DNA of 24,990 nt from the NCBI RefSeq assembly GCF_000003605.2, contig NW_003132351.1, positions 297,768 to 322,757 on the forward strand, read 5' to 3'. This DNA is from Saccoglossus kowalevskii. Taxonomy: Eukaryota; Hemichordata; Enteropneusta; Harrimaniidae. This document shows, one piece after another, positions 11,303 through 22,300 of the stretch. The notes beneath the pieces were generated by a model. The model searched no databases. It was not told the DNA's origin and saw only the letters and a list, made by a program, of their open reading frames with translations. Position numbers and translations under genes: made by a program. Position 1 is the first letter of the stretch. Every line of letters starts with the position of its first letter.

Positions 11303-11533
11303 TCTTTAGAAATATACATTTCTTTCAGTATATAGCAATAGAAATATTAATCAATACAGAAAAATCAAATCAAATCAAATTCAATGATGCATCAATAGTT
11401 TGTATTATTAGGTACCTTACAAAAAATACTGTACGTCATACATGTACCTGCTTAATAGCAAACATACAGGACACTTATGTTGAATAACAAACAATAACAT
11501 CAAACTCACATCTATGTAGACAATTCAATCATC

Positions 11534-11699
11534 TTAAAGGGGCATGCACTTTCAGTTAAGCCTAATCTCACAACAAATTTACTTTCTGGATTAATATTAC
11601 AATGGATAACAAAAGATAGATTAACTTTGTAAATAACATAAACAATAGTGTCCCATGAGTCTTTGGTGCAATCCCTGGGCTTGGAAGGTTCCCCTTTAA
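11534..11699. mobile_element. TTAAAGGGG short TIR element, 166 bp
   Basis: It starts TTAAAGGGGCATGC and ends GGTTCCCCTTTAA, giving perfect 9-bp inverted ends that begin with TTAA. The interior is about 150 bp and has no TIR-like internal structure. A TTAA terminus suggests a piggyBac-type target, but the flanking duplication cannot be separated from the ends. The 76-codon minus-strand frame spanning it is probably incidental. Confidence 0.4.
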
Positions 11700-11895
11700 C
11701 ACAGTCAAACTTAATCTCTTCATTGTACATGACATGCATCATGTGAATACCATAAAGTAGTTATTAAAGAACTAAATACAATATGCTATATTTGTAGAGC
11801 ATCCACTTAGGTAAATTACAGAGTTGTGCCTACAATCATATTTTAATGATCCAGCATATAAAAAATACCACTTTTACAGGTACAGGTAGCTCATG

Positions 11896-11940
11896 TGCAC
11901 TTCTATTGGAGATGCATTCCTGACAGAACAAATACAATAT
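11896..11940 (-). repeat. Dispersed repeat copy, inverted
   Basis: The reverse complement reads ATATTGTATTTGTTCTG, then GGAATGCATCTCCAATAGAA and GTGCAC. This is the same word order as the copies at 8201 and 10448, on the opposite strand. Confidence 0.35.
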
Positions 11941-12313
11941 TCTTTCTCAATTTTAACTTATCCACAAACCATTGCAGTGTGACTTGACATCCACAATACC
12001 CTCCCAATTATCAAATGGTTCATCCCTAAGTGCCTTTCTGTTCAAGTGAATACATGTAGTAATGTCAACTAAGTTATCACAGGGAATTCAAAATGTTGAT
12101 AGATCACTATCAAGTGGTGATATATTTAAGATCCCATGGTGATTAGTCACATTCCTAACTTAACATCAAGTTATTTCAAGTACATTGTAAATTATTCTCT
12201 TGAAGAAAGTTATAAGGAACTTCTCCAATAGCCATTTGACACAACTTTTCAATGATTTGAATTTTAAAAAAAAGTCAAGAAGAAGGTTTTTCTAGGATTT
12301 ATTGGGCATAGTA

Positions 12314-12518
12314 CTGTAAACACATTAATTATTTGCTGATTTATCATTTCGCTATTTTCGCCAATAAATAAAATCCACTTATAATAAATAAAACCACTTA
12401 AATATGTGAAGTAACAGTAGAACTGATTGGCTAAATTGATGAATTTAAAATCCAGTAAAATTGCTCGAAGCATTAAAATAGCAAAATTAAATGCCAGTGA
12501 AATTAAATGGTTTTACAG
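12314..12518 (+). mobile_element. Diverged CTGTAAAA-family TIR element, about 205 bp
   Basis: It begins CTGTAAACACATTAATT and ends AATGGTTTTACAG, flanked by TA on both sides. Inner modules such as CAGTGAAATTAAA and TTCGCTATTTTCGCC are the same type as in the 14241, 14485 and 22103 elements, but the middle is clearly diverged. It appears to be an older copy or a third subfamily. Confidence 0.5.
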
Positions 12519-14240
12519 TATTTGATTTATTTTAAAGCTGTCACCAAAAGATGTATGTAATAAAATAATAATGAGTTATATACCTAATTTACAATATACG
12601 TCAGTAAATGTCAGTTTCCAGTACTATTTATGATACTTCCTATCAGCGTATCTGCTCAATACTCAAGTGACATTGTTGAGTATCTTAGAAGCCCACACAC
12701 AAACGTATCCAGACATATCACAAGGTTGAAAACTTGTATAAATCTATTGTTTTTAAGTCATAGGAAAAAAAATGGAGGTTAACATTTAACCACTTAGACA
12801 TCAACAATTTGTGTATTGCATTTTTGATGACAGCTGATAAGCGTTATACAAACTGTTTCCAAAAGTAATGTGTCAATTATAAAGGATGGTAAATTGATAA
12901 TGTTGTATAGAACACTGGCACAAATGAATGTACTGGTATATACTACATTGCTGTATGTAAATTAAACAAACCATCAACCATGTCAGGTGACTCACAAGAG
13001 AGTCCCTGATTGGCTAGACTAACAAGTGTCTGACATGACAAACCAATCAGAAAAAACATTCTTGTTGAACAAAGTTGATAGCCTATCATATAGCATCTAG
13101 TATACAAATTTGGTGAATTAATGATAATAACTATAATAAGTCATAGAGGGAAAAAACAATGAATTGATTAGAATATGTTTTTGTCTGCAACAAGATTACC
13201 AGAAATGACTCTGGGCCTTGTGTTGATCAATATAGAGTACCAGGCATGGTCATATAATGATCTCAGAATTACGTCAGTCTACTGTGTGTGTGTGTGTTCA
13301 CATACATACAGTAACTTGAGTAAGTACAGTATCTGTATTAACATGTATTTTATTAGCATATTCTCAAATACCAAAAGAATAGTGCACTTTTGAACGAAAA
13401 AAAAGACAAGAATTTAACCTAAATGTCAGTCACAACAATTATAATTATTACAAGAATAGGAGGCAGTGTACTTGTAATAAAATACATACTGTAGTTACTG
13501 TAATATACACCGAGATGATTCATAGGTTAACAGATAGAATGAAGTATGTCATTAAAGAAAAGGGAATCGTTATTCTGATTCCTTTTTTTTGATATATGAA
13601 GCACTCTTGTCAGAGGCAGAAAGATAATTGTGATATGAGCCAGTAAGGCTAGGTGTCTATTGGGATGATAAGAAATGCACCGCATGTATTATTTCAAGAG
13701 TAAAACAGATATTAATGGAGGAGGCCTTATATGGGAGGGGTATACAAAGGTGAAAAAAAAATTACGGATTTTTCTTAGACGAAGATATTTGAAATATTTT
13801 CTTTTAATTGATCATTGCACATGTCAGTTTGTAAGGTGGGCTTCTTTGTCAGAATATTGTAAATAACAAAAAAAATTCACAGGGAAAAAAAAAAAATTGC
13901 ATCACTACCAAACATCTCAGAACCACAAACCAATATTTTTTCCATTGCCCAAGGACATTTAGTGCTGGTTACATTACAAGTAGTAGGAATATAATTCAGT
14001 AAATATAAAATAAATTATGCAAGTGCTTTGGTCTAATAATGTTAGTGTAACCTGATCTCTTGAAAAGTCTTTTGATACATTTAAAAACATATATCTACTA
14101 TCGAACTGTTATTGACTAAAATAACACACATGTTGTACATGCATTAGATATTTTACATAATAAATGATTCCCAGAAAGTATGCATTTAAGGAGTCTATAA
14201 ATTAAATACTAGTAATGCAATTGTTCTGCAAAGTGAAGTA
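12519..14240. other. Intron 1 segment, no gene seen
   Basis: AT-rich DNA with the TG microsatellite at 13283 and A-rich runs near 13390, 13750 and 13870. Open frames of 63-72 codons at 13175-13393 and 13675-13866 include microsatellite or low-complexity sequence and have no motif. Confidence 0.45.
13283..13297 (+). repeat. (TG)n microsatellite
   Basis: About seven TG units in a plain intronic context. Confidence 0.6.
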
Positions 14241-14438
14241 CTGTAAAATGACTAATTTTCACTGGGTTTAAATTTCGTTGATTTATTATTTCAGGCATAT
14301 TCATTGGGTTTTAAATTCACGGTTTTATCATTTAGATAATGTGTTCTTTGCTAAATTTTACATATTATTTGGGTTTTAATTTAGCGAATTTTCCAGTCAG
14401 CAAAATTAAAACCCAGTGAACAATTAACCCCTTTGCAG
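14241..14438 (+). mobile_element. CTGTAAAA-family TIR element (MITE-like), 198 bp
   Basis: It begins CTGTAAAATGAC and ends CCCCTTTGCAG, flanked by TA on both sides. The inverted ends share CTGYAAA and an inner TTCACTGGGTTT block. Interior landmarks (TTTCAGGCATATTCA, CATTTAGATAATG, CTAAATTTTACATATTA) recur in the reverse complement of the element at 22103. It lies only 46 bp from the next element at 14485. Confidence 0.65.
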
Positions 14439-14484
14439 TACATGTATAATTTACCATTACAGGAATTACAAAGATTACACATTA

Positions 14485-14692
14485 CTGTAGAATACTTTAT
14501 TTTTGCTTGGAATTTATTTTCGCTATTTTCACTGAAGGGATGGTTCCGTGAAAATAAAATCCAGCGAATATACTTTTTTTCCTATATTTTACATTAAACT
14601 CATCAAAAATCAGTGAAAATAAATTCCATACAAAATGCCCAAAAAGAATTTTCAGCGAAAATTAATTCCAGCGAAAATAAAGTATTCCACAG
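14485..14692 (+). mobile_element. CTGTRGAATACTTTATTTT-family TIR element, 208 bp
   Basis: The left end CTGTAGAATACTTTATTTTT and the right end (reverse complement CTGTGGAATACTTTATTTTC) match at almost every position, continuing into GCTGGAATTTATTTTCGCT-type sequence. TA flanks both sides. The interior repeats the module GTGAAAATAAA..CCAGCGAA several times in both orientations. This is a well-preserved non-autonomous TIR element related to, but distinct from, the CTGTAAAA family. Confidence 0.65.
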
Positions 14693-15130
14693 TAGTTCAG
14701 AAATTGAGCGTCAACATTTTGTGCAACATTTTGTCTATTTTTATGTATTTATAAAAAAAAGGAAATTTTTTTAAATTTTGAGATAATTTTGGAAGAAATC
14801 AACATTATTTTCTATTGGCTACAAACAAATTTTTTAAATTTAATTTTGTGGAAGATGCCAAAAGTAGAATTCGGCTCGCAAAGGATTACTGGTAATGCAA
14901 ATTTTTTTTTTTTATTACATTCCAAAGATCAACTGTGTATATAATTTATAAATTGAATATTTCCATTTTTTTAAGCAATGTGAATAGATTCAAACCACAC
15001 ACCTTGTGACAGACTATGGGAGAGAATATTCAGGCCTTTCACTGCTTGGAAACCACAACCAATGAAAACAAAAGTTAAAGACTATCATAAAAAATCAAAA
15101 TATAGCAAATTTTACGTCCAAAATGAACAC

Positions 15131-15345
15131 CAGTCAGCCATTTTTATTGCAATCTTCAAAAAAAACAAAAAAAAAAAAACATTCCTACAAAATATGATGT
15201 ATTGTCTTTGTGTAAAGTTTGAATGAGATCGGTAAATGAATGTCTGAGATATGACTCCGGACTGATGGATGGATAGATGGACAGATGGACGGATTCCAAA
15301 TTAAAAGTCCCTAATTTCTGACTTTGTCCGAAACAGGGACTAAAA
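15131..15345 (+). repeat. Retroposon-like repeat with GATGGAC tract and terminal hairpin
   Basis: The body includes AAAGTTTGAATGAGATCG and TCTGAGATATGACTCCGGAC. It is followed by a degenerate (GGAT/GGAC) tract at 15263-15294 and then a hairpin whose arms are AGTCCCT (15306-15312) and AGGGACT (15335-15341). Inside the loop is GACTTTGTC (15320-15328), itself a small dyad. The order body, GAC-rich tract, nested hairpin is shared with the repeat ending at 17973. The 79-codon minus frame crossing it is a repeat translation. The left boundary is approximate. Confidence 0.45.
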
Positions 15346-16739
15346 CCATACTTAGGGCTTGTTGCTGAGACTCCTGAACAGTGTTCATGTAACAAGATTA
15401 TCCCTGCATGTGCAACATATATATAAATTTGGCTGTTCAGGATTACTTCAAGGTTGAGATTATGATGTTCTTATGATTGCGCTGTTTTCTCTGGCTCTTT
15501 GACCGGTGTTTCACAGCAGCTCACACAGAGCCCATAGAAATACATGGTACAGAGATGCGCATCTTAGCAACATGGAACGTTTAGTGATGTAGCCCAACCC
15601 CAGGAATAACAAGACATGCTAAGCATTGAGTGTGTTGGGATCAATTAGGTCAAGGAAAATGCAATGTCTATAAAAACTGAACAACAATTGACAGTAAATA
15701 ACATCTTTCTGTACGTGTTTTCAATCAGACACCCCAACTAAAATGTCCAGTCTGTTATGATAATAAAATCGAAGAAGAGAGCCATATTTCACAGCTGAAC
15801 CAGTACCTCTTAGTTTCACATGCGTTATAAGTCAAAACAGGCACAGAAATAAAACACAACCAAAAAGGAATAAATCATTCCCATGAAATAGAACGACAGT
15901 CTCATTTGTTCCACTACTGTGTATTAAGTCAATATAAGTTCAGATATCCAGTCGACAAGATGACCTGCTTTCTTGTTTTAACCAATAAAACATAAAAGTG
16001 CAACAGACACGTGTATTTGACAACATGTATTCACTGTTTACATTGTAATTTCAATACAGACATGAACGCCTTCGATTCTGTCAACTCACTGACGTTCAAA
16101 TGAGTATTTTACTTCGACTGACAATATAGTTTAATCTGTCCTGTTAGAGAAGTAAATTACTACTATACAAACGATATAATGTGAGCTACTACGTGATTCA
16201 CTTTTAAACGTAATTCCGTCTTTAATTCACTCAGTATAATAAAATTGTTAAGACATGTTGTTAATAATGTAAGATTATTTTAACTTTTTTTACAAGAAGA
16301 AATTGGATCACATTTTAGTTAACACGCAGTGCACGTGTACATTTTAGGTATTACGTTTGCCCACAATAAAAACGGTAAATTTCCCAGTTAAGAATCGTTT
16401 TATTTTTCATTCAACTCCTCATACTGACTGCCAAAGTCTGTATTCAGTACGCAGACATGTGTCAATCATTTTATTATCTCCCAAGCATTATAACCACAAT
16501 GGTTAATATGTAAAACAGTTTTTGCATCCAATGTGAAGAGGATGTTGTAATTATATACACAATAACAGTCAGCGCATTTGTATAATATACAGAGTGACAT
16601 GTCATCTCTGATGACTGAAAATGATGGTTGCTTTCCTGAGTTATCTGAGAAGTAAAAACACACTATCTGAAACAGAACAAGCCATGCCATATGACATGAC
16701 CTGAGTCTCCACTGTTCAATAGTGAACAGCCATTTCGAT
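15346..16739. other. Intron 1 segment, no gene seen
   Basis: No repeat family or exon-like block could be assigned. A 74-codon minus frame at 16466-16690 has no recognisable character. A small inverted repeat TGTTCAATAGTGAACA occurs near 16713. Confidence 0.45.
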
Positions 16740-17340
16740 GTTGATGCATGTATAACATTAAAATGGCTACCATTTCACCATCTTGAATCTGATCATCAAA
16801 CGATTAAATGTACATACATGTATGTATGTCTAATAAAATCTAAAATGTATATATAAAATTTGAACATGATCTGTCAAGGCATGTCAGTCCAAGACTCTGA
16901 AACAGCATTCATTAAAACAAAACAGCTGCTAGTTGGCCAATCTGAATTCCATTACAAAGTTACCGTAAAACACAATCCATCAAAGACCCAGTTCCGGAAT
17001 GACACAAATGTTTGATTATAATAAAGTTTTAACATTGAATCTGATCATCAAATGAATACATGCGCATATATGTGACATGATGTATTATGTACATATAAAG
17101 TTTGAACTTGATCTCGGCTCTGAAACAGCATTCATTAAAACGAAAATGCCGCCAATTTTTTCATTTAGAGTTCAATATGAAAAACAAATTGACATGCATC
17201 AAGGTCCTATAATACCCATTAAATGTACCAAGTTTGAACAAAATCCATTCATATACAAACATGATATGGTTCAGGAATGGCAGAAATGATTTTTATGCAT
17301 TTTTAACATTAAAATGGCCACCAATCGGCCATCTTTAATC
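16740..17340. repeat. Composite repeat block, module A in two tandem copies
   Basis: Near 16785 and 17036 the sequence TTGAATCTGATCATCAAA is followed in both cases by a TACATRTATGT-like stretch, then AAARTTTGAACWTGATCT, then CTCTGAAACAGCATTCATTA and AAACRAAA. The two copies are about 250 bp apart in direct orientation. A flanking word TTAAAATGGCYACCA occurs at both ends (16760 and 17311). The 70-codon plus frame at 17077-17289 lies across the second copy and is probably not a gene. Confidence 0.45.
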
Positions 17341-17558
17341 TGAATGTAAAATTAATGGAATTGCACATCTCCCAGGATGTATGATGTAAGGCCTGTCTGA
17401 TATATAGATATAGACACACACAGGTCAATCCATAAAGTCCAATCCTGTTACAAAATCTATGTTGCAATACTTTTGTGATTTATGACATTAAAAATTAGAT
17501 ACTACAAAGTACATTATTAGCAGAGGTTAAAATTAAACAAGCAGCCTCTCGGCTGAGA

Positions 17559-17975
17559 TAGCTCCGCTGTTAACAATGCACATTACAATTAAAGAACTGA
17601 AGATATCATTAGAAATGAACTATATATATATAAAAAGCAATGGGACAAATCTGACAGACGTCCACATGTAGTACATATCTATGTAATATAAAAGCAATCG
17701 GACTTGCGGTTTTCAACAAGAAGTCAAAAATATCACTTTTCACCAAAAATGACAAAAATAAACATCAAAATTAGAGAATTGAAGATATCATCATGAAATG
17801 AACAAATCTGAGAGAGGTCTACCCAAGGTACATATACACCAAGTATCAAAGCATTCAGGCTTGTAGTTTTCAAGAAGAAGTCGAAAAAGTAAAACATTGA
17901 CACGGACGACGACGACGACAACGAACAATCACTCATATGATAAGCTCCGCTCGACAAAGTCGACAGCGGAGCTAA
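17559..17975. repeat. Composite repeat block, module B twice, ending in a nested hairpin
   Basis: Module B (AGAAYTGAAGATATCAT, ATGAAC, AAATCTGA.AGAGGT/CGTC, TAYATAT, AAGCAATCGGACTTG or AAGCATTCAGGCTTG, then TTTTCAASAAGAAGTC) occurs at about 17590-17731 and 17770-17885. It is followed by a CGGACGACGACGAC tract (17902-17920) and a hairpin with 9-bp arms AGCTCCGCT (17943-17951) and AGCGGAGCT (17965-17973) enclosing GACAAAGTC. TAGCTCCGCTGTTAAC at 17559 repeats the hairpin arm at the left edge. The pattern suggests a non-autonomous element with internal duplication. The class is not recognised. Confidence 0.45.
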
Positions 17976-20900
17976 AAATTGACTATTATCTATTGGAGAG
18001 GTTTGATAAAAGTGCTGTACCCACAGTCCCTAGCAAGGCAAAACAAACTGTCTGGTGAAAGCCTCCATAGACATATACCAAATCAATGGGGGGAAAAAGG
18101 TAGACAGCAAGCGATGTAATTACTTGGAATAAAAATATTTCATGGGTACCAGTTTTTTAGCCAGTTACTAGTAGTAAATTTTAATTCATCTGTCCACAAA
18201 GATGACTATACATTTACCTGTCCAAACTAAACTACGCCTATCTGGGCCAGGCATTCTGACCCCTGATTATACATACTGCAAAGTTGAAGCCTAAACATAT
18301 TCACAACTGCACCCATATCGTATGCATGTCCAGCCTAATAAAAATCTGAACAGAGTAACAGATAGCTGCAGCTACAAAAAATGAATGGAGTACATCCTAA
18401 GGTCAATCATATGGTAATTGAATACCTGACTTACCTCCAAATTCTGACCCCCCAATAACAAGTCAAGCACTCTCCATCAAACCTTCAACCTGGGACAAGC
18501 AAATGTCCCATAATTTTGTGGTAGAGATGCATGAATGAATTTTCAATTTATTGTTTACACGAAAATGTTATAGTGGTGCAATCCCTGGCGTATTGATAAG
18601 GTGCTATACTGAGACATAGTTACGTATTATCTTGCTGTCATAATGCCGTATTTGAATGCATTGTGATTGGGAGGAAAAAGAAAACAATGACACTGTCCTT
18701 TATTTCATGCGAACATGTATAGACCAATTAAGAAAATACACAGTGAAAATACATAGGTGGTCTTAAGAAGACACAAATGTTATTCAATGCTCTGTCAGTC
18801 TTTAAAATACTATACAGTACACGGGAACCTTGTGCAAAGTATTAATAAATTATGATGAACAACAATAAAATAGCTGGCAAGCTTAGAGTGAAATGAACTC
18901 TGAAAGAAACTGACATGTTGTAGGGTTGATGTCTACGATTAATACGAAATGTGCAATGATCCGGTGGTGATTGGGTGTGAGGTATCAACAATCACAACAG
19001 TGCATGTGCATTTATAAGTGAATCACAGTTCAAGAAGAAAAAAAACAAGAAGCAAGAAGTTCTAAAGAAATGATTCTACAACAGAAGGAGAGGCGAAGAG
19101 ATTGTTTGTTTAGTGACGAAATCAAATCTTTGCATAAGACATTGGGTGGAGGTGGCTATTGATGTTAGTTGCAACAAGTCACGCACATGCAAAGAACCTT
19201 GCTGTGGTCGTCATTGTCAATTAAATATATCTGTATGATAATATCTTGGTGCTTTGATTTTGTTTGCATTTATCAAGAAAACCTGTCAAGGCTTGATGTT
19301 AACTTTTAAACTCACTATTCTGAAGTATATTTTGCCTATAAATATTGACTTTATTACCAGTAGTCTGTTAATTAAGGCTAGCAAGTTACTATTCAGTGTT
19401 CTGAATGACAATTTTACTTGTCGACTAACCTTAATTTCAAGCCCTGCCTGTGAATTAAATGTAAAATTTTGCCAATATGGGTTATAATGTGTAATGCCAT
19501 TAAAATAGGGCAATAAGAGATAGTCGTTCTAGAGCAAATAACACAATGGTCATAACAATCATTTCAAGTTATAAGCTGAGCATTTCAAACATTGGCAACA
19601 AGTTGTTGCTATAGGCACACAAAAGAAAAAAACAAACACGATTAGCATAAAAGGACCTTGCTAAAATACCAATACACCCATGCAGTTATTGAAGTAATAT
19701 ACAAGTACTGTAACTGTACAAGTAACTAAGGAATCCCTTACATTTAAGATAGAGAAGCTACACAAACATTCCCATGAATTTAGACAATTTGTTCCTTTAC
19801 ACAAATCATCGTTATCTTTATTAGGCTAGGTCAGATGGGGGCTTGTTTTTTTAAGAGACACCACAGTAGACAGTTTCTGTGGAAGAAAAGAAGCCTTGTA
19901 TTCTGCACAATAAACATATTGAGGTCAACCTAAAAAAAGTACAATGAATATGAACAACAGTGTCACTACAACTTGTCTTTGGTTGTCACTCCGCAAATGG
20001 TCTCAAAACAATAGTAGCGTGTCAAAACAGGAATGTAGTACGAGAGAGTACGTGTTGGATAGAATTATGATTCTCAAATGAAACAGGAATAAAACAAAAA
20101 AACAAATATGACGGAAATTAGTAGAAAAGCAAATGCATGTAATTGAGTTAGTGTATATGAAACTAATGTGAAAGCATATTTTAAACCGTATCATGGTTAC
20201 TTACACACAGTATGTACACATGTATTATAATTACGAATCATTACCTGCAGTGTTTAGTTATATACCGGTATATATATATATAATACAACATTGTCACTGA
20301 GATGGGGATATTATGTCAACACATACTATATGCCAACAGTGAAGGGACTCAACACAATGTAAACATAGGTGGTGTGGGAATAAGTGACACGAAGTTGACA
20401 ATCACAATGAAATCAAGAGGGTAGAATGGCGAAATTGATGTTGAGCCCACGCAAAATGCTCTCGTTGTTATCAAAAACACGATTTATAAGGTGAATCTTC
20501 ACGCCTGAAAAATACTCAAAATATCTTTCAAGATACTAACCTATGCTATCAGATATCAATGTAAGACAGGAAGTCACACAAACAGGAGAGATACTAAGCT
20601 GTCCTTGAAATTCTTCCCTCATCTGAAGACAATGAATACTATACAATGTAGGTGTATCTCAAGTTTTGTCCACTTTCTATAGAATCTACAATGAACACAG
20701 CACAAAGTTGAATTCTTTGAGAAGGAAAATAGAATCATCCAATAAAATCATAGGTTGGCTTCTTAAAGTCACAGTCGCTCGCCTCAATGCTATGATTATG
20801 TTCCGGAACACTGTCTTGTCAAGTATAATCAATTTTAATTCAGTCACTGAATATCTTTGATTTAATCACTCAACTACATGAGCTTGAAGGGGAAAGCTTT

Positions 20901-22102
20901 TCCAGTATTCATTATTTACAGGAATAGTAAATATTAGGCGGTGGTCGTCACATCGCAGCTTGTTTGATATGAGACCATAGGAAACTAGACAACGCATGTA
21001 AAATACATTGTTTGTTTACACAAAATTCAAACAGGTGTTTGTGACGACCATTGTGGTTTTAAAGTCGCATTACATTCAAATTTCACATCAGCAAATTTAC
21101 ACCAATATTTTACAGCATTGTATACAATGTATGAGGCACATCTCAAACATGACTCTGTGTAACAATTTCAGTGAAATAGATCAATCATACTTTATAATTA
21201 TCACATACAAATACTGAATACAGATTAATCTTCCAAGAACCTTCTGAAAACTATCCTCAAACATAATTGGGTAACACATAACAATATCCAGAATAAGATG
21301 CCACAGCATGAATATTGAAATGTGAACAAGAGACATCAAATCATATACTAGTAGTAACACGACACATAATAGTAATGTAAGGTGGATATAAGAAACATGC
21401 CAAGTATTAACGATGCTGACAACTAAAAGTAATTCCATTATTCTATACCTAAATATGAAACCTTATTTTTGTAGATTATACAGAACTTATTATATACCAA
21501 GCTGTAATTAAATCTATATTCTAAGATGTAAATCTATTGCTCCCCCTGTCCTTTTAACCACTTCCCACCAAATTCATATAACGCTTCTAGACATTGACAC
21601 AATTTTTTTTTAAAGACTTGTTTAATGTTCAAAGGATAATGCCATTATGCTTACAGAATTCATGGTGGACCTAATATTTAATTGTTTTTTTTCCCAGATG
21701 TCAATTAGGCAACATAATCGATTACTTTTTATGCTCCTTTCAAATGTCTACTTTTATATTGAGTCATAGAAATGATCCTACCGGGTATTGTATTATTTTT
21801 TTGAGTGCATAATAATTCTTTTACTACATCATATCGTCCAAACACTAAGCACTCTACACATTGACAGATAAAGCTTATATGGCACGATTATAAATTGGCT
21901 AAGTAGAAAAGTACATTTAATATTAGAAAAGTGAATGCTATAAAGTGAATTGACTTGAAAACTACATTTATTATTCAAACTGAAGAGAACCTGCTTTTCA
22001 TTTCAATCACAACAGCTGTTTTCAAGTTGAATTTGAGTTTGGCATAGATCTCGCGTCATTCACGATGAGATGATATTGTCGACACATGTTGGCATTATGG
22101 TA
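17976..22102. other. Intron 1 segment, largest stretch without an assignable element
   Basis: About 4.1 kb of AT-rich DNA between the composite repeat and the 22103 TIR element. It holds the TA microsatellite at 20269. Opposite-strand frames at 19254-19513 and 21008-21438 are 69-85 codons and hydrophobic only because of T-rich composition. No tRNA, rRNA or snRNA signature was seen. Confidence 0.45.
20269..20283. repeat. (TA)n microsatellite
   Basis: An alternating TA run follows ATACCGG. A shorter (TA) run occurs at 17621-17631. Confidence 0.6.
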
Positions 22103-22300
22103 CTGTAAAAAAGGTATTCACTGGGTTTTAATTTTGCTTATTTCGCTTACTGGAAAATGCGCTAAATTAAAACCGGTAATATGTAAAATTTAGTATATAC
22201 ATTATCTAAATAATAAAACCATGAATTTAAAACCCACTGAATATGCCTGAAATGCTAAATCAGTGAAATTTAAACCCAGTGAAAATTAGTCATTTTACAG
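22103..22300 (-). mobile_element. CTGTAAAA-family TIR element (MITE-like), 198 bp
   Basis: It begins CTGTAAAAAAGG and ends CATTTTACAG, with TA on each outer side. The ends are inverted repeats that continue inward as CACTGGGTTTTAATTTT-type sequence. Its reverse complement aligns along its whole length with the element at 14241-14438, which has the same length. It has no coding capacity. Short length, TIRs, TA flanks and multiple copies fit a non-autonomous DNA transposon. The superfamily is unknown; TA flanks are compatible with a Tc1/mariner-type target. Confidence 0.65.

Noticed and set aside
11512-11742. 76-codon minus-strand frame
   Set aside because: It spans the TTAAAGGGG short TIR element almost exactly, so it is repeat sequence rather than a gene.
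13255-13305. TG repeat as a Z-DNA or regulatory element
   Set aside because: Only about seven units, too short and too common to support a claim.
15156-15395. 79-codon minus-strand frame
   Set aside because: It covers the retroposon-like repeat and an A-rich tract. No domain could be recognised.
17733-17957. 74-codon minus-strand frame with a serine run
   Set aside because: The serine run is the translation of the GAC repeat tract, and the rest is module B of the composite repeat.
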